Below are positions 30,101 to 39,320 of a DNA stretch of 64,000 bases, piece by piece. The stretch lies in assembly GCA_035582835.1 (NCBI GenBank), contig JAYKAV010003365.1:727623-791622 (forward strand), written 5' to 3'. A program made the translations under genes and the position numbers. Positions within the stretch are counted from its first letter, which is position 1. Each line of letters opens with the position of its first letter. The notes below the pieces were generated by a model. The model saw only the letters and a list, made by a program, of their open reading frames with translations. It did not search any database and had not been told where the DNA came from. This DNA is from Phoebastria nigripes. Taxonomy: Eukaryota; Chordata; Aves; Procellariiformes; Diomedeidae.

Positions 30101-33100
30101 TGTGAGAAATGGGCAAATGCTGGAGAACCTGGAGTTAAGAACGTATCTGTTGTCATTCTCAGTCATTTAGAAAGCATACAAACTATTCAGTTACAAATTT
30201 AGTAATAAAATAAAACACAAAAGAGAAAAAACAAACCATAGTTATCCATTGTGTATAATTCCAGAAGTTTATTCACTGTCAATGACTTGTAGCACTCATA
30301 TAATAAAATCATTTAAGAAACTAGATAAAATAAGGAAGTATTCAGATTTGTTTTCGAAAGGTGATGCTTAAACAAACAAATACTCCTCAAGTCTACAGAC
30401 TATTCATTGAGATGACTCAGCCCCTTGAGAGTGTCCTGCTCTATCAAAACATCACCACAGTAACAATAAAGAAAAAAAGTCTCTCCAAGCTTTCTCCTTC
30501 TCATCCTGGATCTCCTCAAATCCAAGCAGTCCAACACTACCTACACCGCACCCAGGGAGCTCATTATTCCACTTACCTAAATTCAGCTTTATCATTGTAG
30601 TATTTCCTTTCTAGTAATATCAATCTGNTAAAAGAATTGAAAGTCATATGTACGCGGTCTAGCTTATTACCTACAAACCTCTAGATTTCTTTTACATTGA
30701 ATTTGATCTTTCTTGGTTTACTTTCTTATCCAAGACTTGAATGGTTCATNATTATACTTCACTGTTCAAAAAATGCTCGTCTTACCTGGAGAAACTGGTA
30801 AATGCCCTTCAGAGAGTGTAGGTGACACACTAACCACCGAGTGTAAATCATCAGATCTTCCTGTGTCACTACATTCACCGGATTTTTCTTTCCTGTCAGG
30901 AAACTTTCCCTTGCCATTGAAAGTCTTGCAGCCCTCTGAACTGCGTCGTTGTATTCCTCCATGATGTGACTAATTCGCTTCTGTTTATGTATAGAAAAGA
31001 GACACTGTCATTTTTGCGCTTCTGCATCTTCTTCCCTTATTAGCAAGAAGGCCATTGCATTCCCACTGCATGAGGTATCCTAGTTTGAGAGTAATCTCAA
31101 AGGTTTATTTCCTTCCTAAATGCTTACGAATGGTATTTCCAACCCAATGAGGAAAACATAATTTCAGTCCAAATAGTGAATCTCTCTGAGCAGCTAATAC
31201 TGACCATAAGCAGACAGCTGAGAGCGAATGTCCAGAGACAAATTACCCTTAACATTAATAGCTTTTTATTTGGGTGGAAAAAAAGCCATTGCTAACACTT
31301 TGTTTTTCATGAACAGCTACTGTGCTAGATATATAGGCGCTAGATCCTAGGTTTTGGTTCCTACCTGATAGAGAGGATAAAGTTGTTCAATAACACTGCT
31401 GTGCGTACAAAATCTCTTCCATCTAAGCATGTGCAAATATTTACTCTGGACTAGCTGAGTAATTCTGTCTGTAAAAAAAATTGAATAAAATCAGAAATAA
31501 CCAGCAAATCACACATTTGTAAACAACAGCAGCTTAACATTATAGGAAACTTAAGCAGTATATAGACCATCATTAGCATCAGACAATAACATCAAAACCA
31601 CAGCTAATCAGTCACCAAAGACCACTGTGCTGTAATATTTATCCATGAAGAGTACTTCCCCTAAGTTGTCCCAGTGGAAGTATTATTGCGGGGATGAAAA
31701 AAAGCAGTTAATACAAGGAAAATGGCAGAATTCAGTCCACCAGAGCTCGAAATTTGAACTCCACTTTAAAAATGAAAATAAAAATAACCCACAACACAGA
31801 CATACTAGAACAGCACAAAAGCATCAGGGAACGAGGAGAACCTTGTCCCAGCCCATCTGACCTGGCTTAGATTCCTGCCCTTTAAAGAAAGAGAAGAAGA
31901 GGAAATTTTCACATCGTACAAGGAAACTGCAAGCACTAACATTTTCGTGCCCGTTTCCAGGAAGGAGTTTCATACTGTTTTGATTTTAAAATGTGCACAG
32001 TGCAACCTGCTGGGCCAGAGGAAAGCTCCTGGATCTTCGCAGCAAGCGGGAGCCCTACCTGGTGCAGCAGCAGAGGCAAGTTTGCTGCTGTACGCTCCCT
32101 TCTCCAGCAGCTCTCTAACTCCCTCTGCATGACATCAGCCTGAATAACAAGAGGTTTTGCTTCTGCCACCTGCAAACGGAGCACGTGTTGAAGAGATCTC
32201 TTTTTCAGGATATTAAAAAAAAAAGTGGTAAATACAGAAAAATAACTAGGCTTTGAATTTAATTGGGAGTTGTCACATAAACAAACGCTGCAGAGTCAGG
32301 TCCGGATTATTATTCAAATAAAAGAAAGGTTATGCTGTTTTACTAATGTGCAAACAACATTACGACCCTTCCCATTCTGTCTTTACAAGCCCAGATTCCA
32401 GCAAACATATCACTTGCTCTGATTTTAATTTTCAGTTACTACCTGGTAAAGGGCAAAGAGATTTTTTTTTAATGTAGCCAGTGTATATTTTAGCTACCTA
32501 CCTGTAAGCCTTTCTTCAGTATTACCTCCCTTTCTTTTCTGAAATAAGATGCATCCTTTGGAATTGCAACAGAACTGCAGGAAAAAAAAAATTGTTCAAC
32601 AGAATGTTACATACAAGCTGGTATAAACCAAACATTTGTCAGGCCCAACACAACTCAGATGGTGACGTTAAGAGTAAGCAAGTTTAATGGTATGAAAAAC
32701 CTATATTAAAGCAACAGAATTTATTTAATTAGCAGACATTTTTTGGCAAATTATTTTCTTCCACCTCTATTTTTTAGTCAAAGCCCTTAAAAAGTCCATC
32801 TGGATGCTTGTCAATCCTATGGACACATATTACAACCCGCAACTATGCAATGGATTTCCTTGACAAGCATCCTTCACAATTTAGTCAACTTCCTTCCTTA
32901 TATGCCCGTATCACAGAAGGAGGGGCTGAGAAAACTTCTGGAGGAGAACTATTTTTTATTTCTCATGCATCAGCATTGGACACTAGAAAAAGGTTCTTCA
33001 CTGAGAGGGTGGTCGGTCACTGGAACAGGGTCCCTGGGGAAGTGGTCATGGCACCAAGCCTGTCAGAGTTCAAGGGGCATCTGGACGACGCTCTTAGTCA

Positions 33101-34342
33101 TATTTAGTTTTAGGTAGTCCTGCGAGGAGCAAGGAGTTGGACTCGATGATCCTTATTGGGTCCCTTCCAACTTGAGATATTCTATGATTCTATGATCAAT
33201 AAACTTACAGGAAGCATACATTACNTAATTTTTATGTAACTGAATAAAATGAATGCATGAAAATTAAAAACATAGGTGAAAACTGGACCATTAAAAAAAA
33301 GGGCTCCTAAGTNTTGTCCAAAAGCAGTACACGGGAAACTCCACTGGAACACCTCAGAGACCTAAAGAGGTAGGACNGGGAGGGGTTTTGTGATCATCTA
33401 CCACTTCCACTGCTCTAAGGCAGGAAAAAGCAAATCTGTTCCCTAAAGCTGTTTGTCTACCCTGTTCTTAAAGACAGATAGTCATCACAGATGGTCAGCG
33501 GCCTCCTAGTCTAGATATCAGTGTTTAACTTATACTATCTTTGGAAAGCTTGAATTTTAGCCCATTATTTTCTGTCCTATTCGTAAGTGCAGACAGAAGT
33601 TTATTCCCTTCATCTTTACAGCAATCTCCCATGTGTCTGAAGACTTCTAATCTAGAGAAAATGGAGTGGAGACATAAGTCCAGCTCCTTTCCTTTTTGTC
33701 GCAAGTGTCCTTGTCAAGTGTTCTTCACCTCTGTTTTCCTCCACATATTCTCCAGGTGGTCTACAGCTTCCTTGAAGCATAATGCCAAACCTGGGTACAT
33801 TGTCATAGCGTGCATNTCATCAACGCTGAGGAAAGTAAGAGCGGCTGTCTAATATGTGACCATTCTGTTTATATATCCCAGCGTTATATTTGAAGCTACT
33901 TCCTCTTCACTGTAAGAGGGAAATACTTGACATGCTAGGGAAATTTAAATTTTTGCTTACAATTTACAATATGAAATCAATTTAGTTTATGTTTTGACAT
34001 TCTCTTCCACTTCAACTGTAATTCTGTGGTAGACACACAATGGAAAAGCTGCTATTCCTGGCTCCCATGTGTGTATTCAGGTCTTGAAATTGAACAGTTA
34101 TATAGACACATGACTTTTGTATCATGACCAAAAAAGCCCAAGAAGAGATACAATGCATTGCTATAATCTCACTCTCTCCTTCATTCCCCAGCTAATTCTT
34201 GTTACCTGTATGCCCTACTCGGTATTCCCCAGAATATGCTGTTGTCTTCTATTTCTGCCTTCAACTCTGCCAGCTGTGCTGCTAGTTCTTGTTCCAGCTG
34301 CTGGACGTTCTCAGTAGAAGAGATCTGGTATAGTTCATCCAT
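2330..34342 (-). CDS. CCDC162: CCDC162 gene, N-terminal 17 coding exons (gene continues beyond the left edge)
   Basis: Seventeen minus-strand exons give a nearly continuous frame of about 870 codons. Recognition rests on blocks I associate with CCDC162 from memory: AELKAEIEDNSIFWG, AEAKPLVIQADVMQREL, LHMLRWKRFC, YNDAVQRAARLS, KKRANWIPFLK, LGILNYFRSVERSLTI, AEVENHDDFH, DPEERFALAQAITDIMHKRP and NIYLLEFHPSLGLV. Position and strand next to CEP57L1 agree with human 6q21. The protein is large and helical with no recognised catalytic motif; the first four exons probably form the DUF4549 region. Function is not established to my knowledge; human CCDC162P is a pseudogene. Three junctions are abnormal (exon 4 acceptor, exon 13 acceptor, exon 16 donor), described separately. 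Two Ns fall in codons (7292, 22179). Later exons are outside the window. Confidence 0.88.
5165..5230 (-). repeat. Possible MIR-like SINE fragment
   Basis: The plus strand carries TTGAGGCACAG and GATTTGCCTCAGGTTA in the order expected for the core of an antisense MIR/CORE-SINE. The match is short and diverged. Confidence 0.35.
5960..6209 (-). CDS. CCDC162: CCDC162 coding exon 16 (donor uncertain)
   Basis: Acceptor CTGTTTTTAAG. It encodes PTLKNIYLLEFHPSLGLVCL, QEFYSICRPKT and EKQVLQLVVDEWLTMEKPET, then SSQIQKD. The family exon appears to end after QKD (5981), where the sequence reads AAAGAC|ATAAGT instead of GTAAGT. The end given uses the next in-phase GT donor, ATGTCA|GTAATG, adding seven residues (ISSIFMS). 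Confidence 0.82.
7231..7352 (-). CDS. CCDC162: CCDC162 coding exon 15
   Basis: Acceptor GAGTTTTAG, donor AGCCA|GTGAGT, leaving two bases. It encodes VDAQREYVHKIWREGQRGG, then EFGLPYNVIAKQLMSLNTS. Base 7292 is N, in the first position of one codon (NGT). Confidence 0.88.
8320..8520 (-). CDS. CCDC162: CCDC162 coding exon 14
   Basis: A 201-nt phase-neutral exon between ATCTCTTCAG and CAACAA|GTAGGT. It encodes LLDVYFEAYQHALDPEERFA and KRPRFDLKLEYFVNTYKDEC, then LHFQLLRDIVNQQ. Confidence 0.91.
9383..9436. repeat. 27-bp tandem duplication
   Basis: Two adjacent copies of a 27-base unit starting GAGGAAGATGCAAAAG (9383-9409 and 9410-9436), differing at one base. It lies in the CCDC162 intron between exons 13 and 14. 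Confidence 0.85.
11378..11504 (-). CDS. CCDC162: CCDC162 coding exon 13 (acceptor contains an N)
   Basis: Donor TGCCAG|GTACAG at the low end. It encodes WAHASVDRCAVLLDLWTCET and ALLEKKCQ. The best acceptor is the pyrimidine tract TTTTTTTGTCTTC followed by N-G; if N (11506) is A the exon starts at 11504. This leaves the join to exon 12 one base short, so the N may hide an extra base. The upper boundary is uncertain; weaker AGs at 11481-11482 or 11489-11490 are possible. Confidence 0.78.
12560..12985 (-). mobile_element. CR1 LINE, 5'-truncated 3' end
   Basis: The plus strand begins CACAGAATGGTTGAGGTTGG and continues as the reverse complement of the CR1 ORF2 C-terminus and 3'UTR. The minus strand translates to GNGHKLKHVKIHLNRGKQ and VVKHWHRLPREVVESSSVEI, the typical reverse-transcriptase-ORF tail. 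It is truncated at 12985 as usual for CR1 and lies in the CCDC162 intron between exons 12 and 13. Not active. Confidence 0.92.
13889..14081 (-). CDS. CCDC162: CCDC162 coding exon 12
   Basis: Acceptor CGGCATAG, donor GATAAAA|GTAAGG (strong), leaving one base. It encodes VHSVQFMEFAEVENHDDFHT, GYIHTQDQQGVYIIYD and LENQLLLVASQYIEKDK. An alternative in-phase donor AAG|GTATCT lies six bases further on. Confidence 0.9.
18009..18212 (-). CDS. CCDC162: CCDC162 coding exon 11
   Basis: A 204-nt phase-neutral exon between TTTGTTTCAG and TACAAG|GTGAGA. It encodes RVCLGILNYFRSVERSLTIS, a Gly-rich segment (KGGTGGFGGLSSQ) and YIHYTPADYK. One of the best conserved family blocks. Confidence 0.92.
22058..22222 (-). 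CDS. CCDC162: CCDC162 coding exon 10
   Basis: A 165-nt phase-neutral exon between TGAAACAAG and CACCAG|GTACTT. It encodes VSDIERVMEGLQEH, a variable Ser-rich part, and SYDHVWKEIYACTELHQ. Base 22179 is N, making one codon unreadable (GNG). Confidence 0.87.
24690..24780 (-). repeat. Possible MIR-like SINE fragment
   Basis: CCAGTTTTACAGATGAGGAT followed by GACCTGCTCAAATTTCACTG resembles the antisense MIR core. Short and diverged; could be chance. Confidence 0.3.
25607..25708 (-). CDS. CCDC162: CCDC162 coding exon 9
   Basis: A 102-nt phase-neutral exon between GTCAACCAG and GTAAAG|GTAATA. It encodes IKPKVDPWQQKLLIKLKQWK and KVDKLMDLHSKCVK. Confidence 0.9.
25992..26144 (-). CDS. CCDC162: CCDC162 coding exon 8
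   Basis: A 153-nt phase-neutral exon between GCTTTAG and TTGAAG|GTAATT. It encodes VVQKFRSVFCKQQTMRTFPV, then PAKALKKRANWIPFLK. Confidence 0.9.
27165..27193. repeat. Poly-T tract, 29 bases
   Basis: Uninterrupted run of T on the plus strand, poly-A on the gene strand, just after CCDC162 exon 7. Its length is likely polymorphic and sensitive to sequencing error. Confidence 0.95.
27220..27377 (-). CDS. CCDC162: CCDC162 coding exon 7
   Basis: Acceptor CTTTTTGCAG, donor TCCCTG|GTAACT. It encodes ETEELKPQLQLLLSHFGIDY and KNSADEMELFSL, ending in phase 0. A 29-base poly-T (poly-A on the gene strand) lies 26 bases inside the following intron. Confidence 0.88.
30008..30128 (-). CDS. CCDC162: CCDC162 coding exon 6
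   Basis: Acceptor TTAACTCCAG; donor chosen as TTTTTA|GTATTG because it leaves one base, as exon 7 requires. It encodes VLQHLPISHRMNVADEK and ends NSDIF. A downstream GTGAGA would create a stop with exon 7 and was not used. Confidence 0.78.
30786..30980 (-). CDS. CCDC162: CCDC162 coding exon 5
   Basis: A 195-nt phase-neutral exon between CATAAACAG and CTCCAG|GTAAGA. It encodes 65 residues including IMEEYNDAVQRAARLSMARE and MIYTRWLVCHLHSLKGIYQF, strongly family-like. Confidence 0.9.
31365..31468 (-). CDS. CCDC162: CCDC162 coding exon 4 (acceptor out of phase with exon 3)
   Basis: The conserved frame encodes RITQLVQSKYLHMLRWKRFC and ends QLYPLYQ|GTAGGA. The only nearby good acceptor, TTTTACAG at 31469-31474, leaves two bases before the first conserved codon, so the exon needs one base from its predecessor, while exon 3 ends in phase 0. 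Reading the conserved frame through the acceptor gives FFTD in frame, suggesting the ancestral exon began further upstream; no AG is present there. The high boundary is therefore uncertain. Confidence 0.75.
32059..32169 (-). CDS. CCDC162: CCDC162 coding exon 3
   Basis: A 111-nt phase-neutral exon between TTTGCAG and CACCAG|GTAGGG. It encodes VAEAKPLVIQADVMQREL, then a stretch ending NLPLLLHQ. Confidence 0.88.
32502..32574 (-). CDS. CCDC162: CCDC162 coding exon 2
   Basis: A 73-nt exon between TTCCTGCAG and CAG|GTAGGT. Joined to exon 1 it encodes SSVAIPKDASYFRKEREVIL and KKGLQ, ending in phase 0. The PKDxSYFRKERE motif is characteristic of this family. Confidence 0.88.
32802..32872. repeat. 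13-bp perfect inverted repeat
   Basis: GGATGCTTGTCAA at 32802-32814 is the exact reverse complement of TTGACAAGCATCC at 32860-32872, separated by 45 bases. It is just upstream of a CR1 end in CCDC162 intron 1. Confidence 0.8.
32880..33196 (+). mobile_element. CR1 LINE, 3' end with ATTCTATG tail
   Basis: The plus strand encodes RKRFFTERVVGHWNRVPGEV and SLSEFKGHLDDALSHI, the CR1 ORF2 C-terminus with stop. This is followed by GTTGGACTCGATGATCCTTA and a tail of two ATTCTATG units ending at 33196. The tail marks the insertion's 3' end. The element is antisense to CCDC162, in intron 1. The 5' limit is approximate. Confidence 0.92.
33350..33880 (-). repeat. Old degraded CR1-family copy
   Basis: Landmarks of an ancient CR1 read antisense: TTTAGCCCATTATTTTCTGT near 33556, CATAAGTGCAGAC-like GTAAGTGCAGACAGAAG near 33583, and CCTTGAAGCATAATGCCAAA near 33770. 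No intact frame. Limits approximate. Confidence 0.5.
34206..34342 (-). CDS. CCDC162: CCDC162 coding exon 1 (start codon)
   Basis: ATG at 34342-34340, donor TACAG|GTAACA at the low end. It encodes MDELYQISSTENVQQLEQ, then LAAQLAELKAEIEDNSIFWG. The frame is also open upstream of this ATG, so an earlier start or an upstream splice junction cannot be excluded. The exon's 5' limit is unknown. Confidence 0.82.
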
Positions 34343-37300
34343 TTTGCCTATTTCAGTTTGGCAGACCAAAAGACAAAGCAGTCGAGAAGAAGCTCCTTTC
34401 TCAAGAGCAAATCACTTGTGAACTCTGGACCTGGAAAACTGTCCACGTAAAAAGCACAAATTCCCACTCCTATATAGACAATATATAATACGTAGCAACT
34501 TCATTAAAGAATTGTTTATTCAGCATCTCCTTTAACAAGAAGACATTTCTTTTAATATCAGGAACTGGGGGAATGTGATTTTTCCCATTTTGATTGCCAG
34601 CCTGAAGAAAACACGAGAAAAACTGTTTGGGGCCAAAAATTTTCAAGTATCCTCCTGCATCCCACTAACAAATACCATCTCCTCCCTCCTTCACCCAGTT
34701 TCTTAAGGACACTTCAGAAAGTTTAGNTAATTAAACATTAAATTTGGTGTGCTGAATAAAACATTTTACAAAAGAAGAATTGAAACTTTTGGTTTCATTT
34801 TTTCCGAAACAAAATAGACATTCAAAATCTNTTTTCTCCCCATTTCTCTCACCTGAAACTATTATTTGAAGTTGACCAGAATAAAAGGAATGAAAGACTT
34901 TGCAAGAAATGCCACTTTTTGACAAATGTACTGTCTGCAAACAATCCACTAATACCAAATTCACTCAGTTCTAATGGGAAACACTTGCTTTGTGAGAATT
35001 TATAAAGTAGCGGTGCTCTCTTTCCAAAACCTGGAATTAGTTATTCTATTCACTTGTCAGTCAGTGATTATATCAGGGGCATAATCAATTAGAAAGCAAA
35101 AAAAAAAAAAATGGAAATTGTCTTTTTAAGGGAAGAAGCAAGTCATTGCAGAAAGATTTGGGGTTTCTTTCTTGGAAGCAAAGGGGAAGAAGAGGCTAGT
35201 CTTTTGTAGTCAATCACAGACCAACNGTCTGTAGCATCTATTTCTCAATGGTTTGCAGAACTTGTTTGGCTGCTCTGGGCACATAGTTTCTCCTTTTTTC
35301 TTTCATGAGAGACCACTGAAAGATACTGTTGGTCCAGTCACAGGTTTGACTTGACAAACACAGGAGATGGTCAAGAGGCTAAACACAGCAGTGTAGGATN
35401 TACCTTTTGGGGGCTTTTCTTGGTTGATGGTATCCTAAGGTCTTGGACAAATCCTTGTCCCTTGCTATGGGACTGGCCTNGCTGATAATAAGAGCTGCAA
35501 ACTAAGCAACCGTGGGAAGGAATCAGAGAATTCAGATCTCTGCACCTGAATTTCACAGCTGAGAGAAGAGGAAATTCAGGTAAAAAAGGATACAAAGAAA
35601 CACCAAGGGACAGGATGACTAAAATGAGGAAGGAATTGTTACCTAAAAAATCAGACTAAAAGGTTTTACCGAACCCAGCCAGGGATCTGGGTGAAATCAA
35701 TGAGAAGCAGCCAGTATATTCATACACTACAAACAGATGCCTAGGTTAGAGCTTGAACGAGCGATGCAAGACATGAAAGCTGAAACTATAAGCATAATAT
35801 AAAACAAGGTAGAAGAGCAAACACACCTTGGCAGCAGGATATGAGATGCTTTGGAAAGACTGAAGTTATGGTAAAGGTGATGGGATAGTCTGGTATTTTA
35901 ATGGATTGACATTTATGAATGGCTAGCACAGGTAAAAGGTCAAAGAGAATCTATTTGCACTAGATTTACTTACTTTGGGGAATGAAGATAAAGATTTTTA
36001 CTAGATTAATACCAAAAAAACCTGAACCTGCCATGCTCTACAAATGTCTTCAATTACTCACTGAACCTAGCTGGTATTTCAGAGAGTTTTGGTAAGTGGT
36101 GAGAACATTAGAGAAGCGATCATAATCTGGGTTAGAATGGAAGAATAAAAACAGACGTGTATGTAAAGTGTTAAAGTCCAAAAGGGCTAATTTAGAGAAA
36201 TTAATAAAAGTAATTAGAAAACTCATGCAATTAATACCTCAAAGATTTTAACATCAGAGAAGCTGGAGAATCTTTAAATCAATGGGAAAAAGCTAACTGG
36301 AATTTGCCCTCAAAATAAAAGCGGGGGGAATAGTTTGGAAGCAAGGACAGTGGAGCCAACCAAAAAGTCTTCAAGAGTAGGCAGAGAACCAGAACAGGTA
36401 AAAAAAAAAAGAAAAAAAAAAAAATCAGAGGGCTGGGAAGCCCAGAACTAAAGCAAGAAACACCAGCTAAATTAAAAATTGCTAAGGAAAATAAAAAGTA
36501 GGCAGTTCTTCAGCTATATAAGTAAGAAGGAACCAAAAGAAAAGAAATGATGCCACTATACAGGCAGTGGAGTTCAGATAAAAATAATTCAGATATGGCT
36601 GTAAATCTAACGGGACTATAAATTACCATTTCTGGGTATAAAGCAAAACTTTTGGCAAAATAGTAAAGCTGCCCATAAATAAATTCAGGTTGCAAAAAGA
36701 AGTTCTCTTAAGTACCAGCAAAATAAAACCCTGCAGTAGTCTGTGTCTTCCTGAACCACGGAGCACTGAGCCCCGATTTCCAGGTTTTGGATCAGTGAGA
36801 CTACTCATCATGGGGAAGTTACGGTAAGTGTGTTCTCAGGACAGGCAATCACATTTAGGCGAATGCACGAGAGGCCAACACGAAAACAGGAGGAAAAATG
36901 GTTGTATGCAGGGCAATGCACAGGATTCCCAGGCTGTCAGCAGCCCAGGACTTACCCAGTACTTTTGAAGATTTTGAAGAACTAATCCAGGATCCCCAGA
37001 AATCAGAGGAAAGAGCTCCACATTTCATCAGAATTTATCTGGCCAAACTCTTTGTACAACACAAATATCTCCCTTTAAGCTCACCAGTCACCCCAGACTC
37101 CCTTTGTAGTTGGTAGAGAGAACCAGGCATTTGGGATAAGATTCATCTGACCTATTTTAGCTGTTACCTTAGGGTATGATACATCACACTTCCAAAAACN
37201 CTTGCTTCTGTCCGCTGACGGAAGAGAGACTACGGGACCCACACGGGGAGCCCGTGGAGACCTTCAGGTAAGCACCAGAGCCGCAACCCAAGCGACTTGC

Positions 37301-38700
37301 AGAAGCTGCAACAGGCCCCGGCAGGAGATACTGTAGAGGCAGCCTTGCCCACTTCAGTACAGGCAAGCCAAGGAAAACAGAAAATGCTTCATCAGAAATA
37401 AGAGCATATGTTTTATTATCCCCACTTCCTTGTTTTTTTCTGCTATAAAAATCATCGTGTGTTTGTACAGTATTCTTATTCTGGGAATGTCTTTCAGTCC
37501 ACATAAACATCTGCACTTAGTTACGTTAGCCAGTATCCAAATCCCAGCGAGATCCTGCCCTGATTATTTTGCTAGGAGTGTTTTTGCCAGCTTCTATTCC
37601 CAGAACACACTGGATTTATAGCTATGTCCAACCTCCAGCTTTGCTGGTTAGAAGATTGTAGCACACATGCTCAAACTGAATGCCTTTTGTACCAGGACAA
37701 AGTCTTTCCAGCAGGCTTAAGTAACAAGCCATTAATTTGTGCTAGCATATTTCATTAGCAGCAGGAAAGTGAACTACTGTTGGATATAATTTGCTGGTCT
37801 GTATTTTTAATTATACTGTTTGACCTACATCTTTTGTCCAATTTCCTTAATGTCTAGCCGTAAAATATGACCCTAGATTCAAATACTAACAAAACCTGTT
37901 GTGGCAATTTTGCATAACTCAGCGTAAAAGAACCCGGATTTTGAGTAAATAAACCAATTAGTCTTTTTTGGGATCATTGCGTGGTTTTGTCTGCTGCCCT
38001 TTATAGCTAGATTCAAAACATTCAGGGGGAAAAAAGAAATATACAGTTTCATCTGAGAAGACAAACAAACCCATGCAAGATATAAATCAAAACAAGGATC
38101 TGTAAAAGAGTAGAGCAAGCACTTATTAAGCCAAAACATATTGTTCTTGTGAAGACGACTGCTCTGACCACTGTGCTTTCTCCAAATGTACGTTTATGGA
38201 GTTCCAGGCCAGAATTTGTTTGGAACATAAGACGTGAAGCATTCAGGTCCCAGCGAAACTCATCTGCGAACTGCCTGCCTAATTCTCGCGGAGCTGAACC
38301 TCGCCAACACTTGTGCACAAGGCTAACTTCACCACTGTGGTTTCTCCAGAATTATTCATCGCTGTATCTTTCTTTGAAGACTTATGTGATTGACAATTGC
38401 CTCAAACTGTGAATATGCTAATAAATAAATACATAAACTGATCTCCTACCCTACCCTCCACACTGAGATACAATCTGAAAACAAATTTTCTGCGTGTCTT
38501 CAAGCAAGAAAACTTGTTTGGGGTACACTTCCTTTGTATCTGGTTTGACTCCCTCAGCCCGTGCCGCAGTGCATCTGCTTTGCTTTAGTGCGTGAAAACA
38601 CATGCACTAGAGAAATAAAAGCTCCAGAAAAAAAGCAGCACAAAAGAATTATTAAAACACAAATGAAATCTTCCAACTTGAAATACAAGTGATATACCCC
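34343..38700. other. Upstream flank of CCDC162, no gene seen
   Basis: Contains the undefined 5'UTR or promoter of CCDC162 immediately above 34342, then AT-rich sequence with poly-A tracts near 35100 and 36400-36424. Short open frames here show no recognisable protein similarity. Confidence 0.6.
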
Positions 38701-38729
38701 TGTCAGCTAATGTAAACTCGCATATCACC

Positions 38730-39320
38730 CATTCCTATTTTCCCCTCTCAAGCCCAGCTCCAGGCTGGGACAGCAAGACAGCTTTTTCAGCTCCCTGTCC
38801 CCCTCCGAAGCAGGCAGAGATGCGAAACGCCCAGCTGCTGACAGGACTGGGCTCAGCAGTTTTCCCTTCCCTCCAGCCACTCGCCCCACAGAAAGGCAAA
38901 CAGAGGAGTTTTATTCTGGGACTGGACAGCCCCTGTTGGCATGCACATTTTGAAGACTGACTGTTCAATGCGTCCATGGTTTAAGCACTGCCCCATCCAG
39001 TACCTGGTTGACCGACCCAAAGCTGCTGTCCTCCACCTCAGCCCCTCGTCTGATAGAGGAGCCGGGGCCCTCCTTCCCTAGCTCCAGCACCAAAATGGCC
39101 CCCTCTCCCCAGGTTTCTATAGTCAACAAAAATACCTGGTCAAGGCACAGAGGGAGCGGGTGATTGATGTGCTGGCTCCCTGCCCGGACAGGCCCAGCTG
39201 TCCCTATAGCAACACCAAGCTATAGGAGCTGCAATGGCCTCTCAGCCCCCAGCCGCAAGTCCAGGGCGCTTCTTGCTCTCACTCCCGTGGCTGCCACCAT
39301 GCAAAGCCTTTCTACCCATT
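38730..39320. promoter_or_regulatory. GC-richer patch upstream of CCDC162, candidate regulatory region
   Basis: Clearly richer in G+C and CpG than its surroundings, about 4.4-5 kb above the CCDC162 start codon. It holds an RFX X-box-like motif GTCCCTATAGCAAC at 39200-39213 and an overlapping inverted repeat CCTATAG/CTATAGG. Promoter function is inference; no transcription start is visible. Confidence 0.3.

Noticed and set aside
36898..37116. Plus-strand frame with acidic text FEDFEELIQDPQKSEERAPH
   Set aside because: No splice context, no recognised family, and isolated in intergenic AT-rich DNA.
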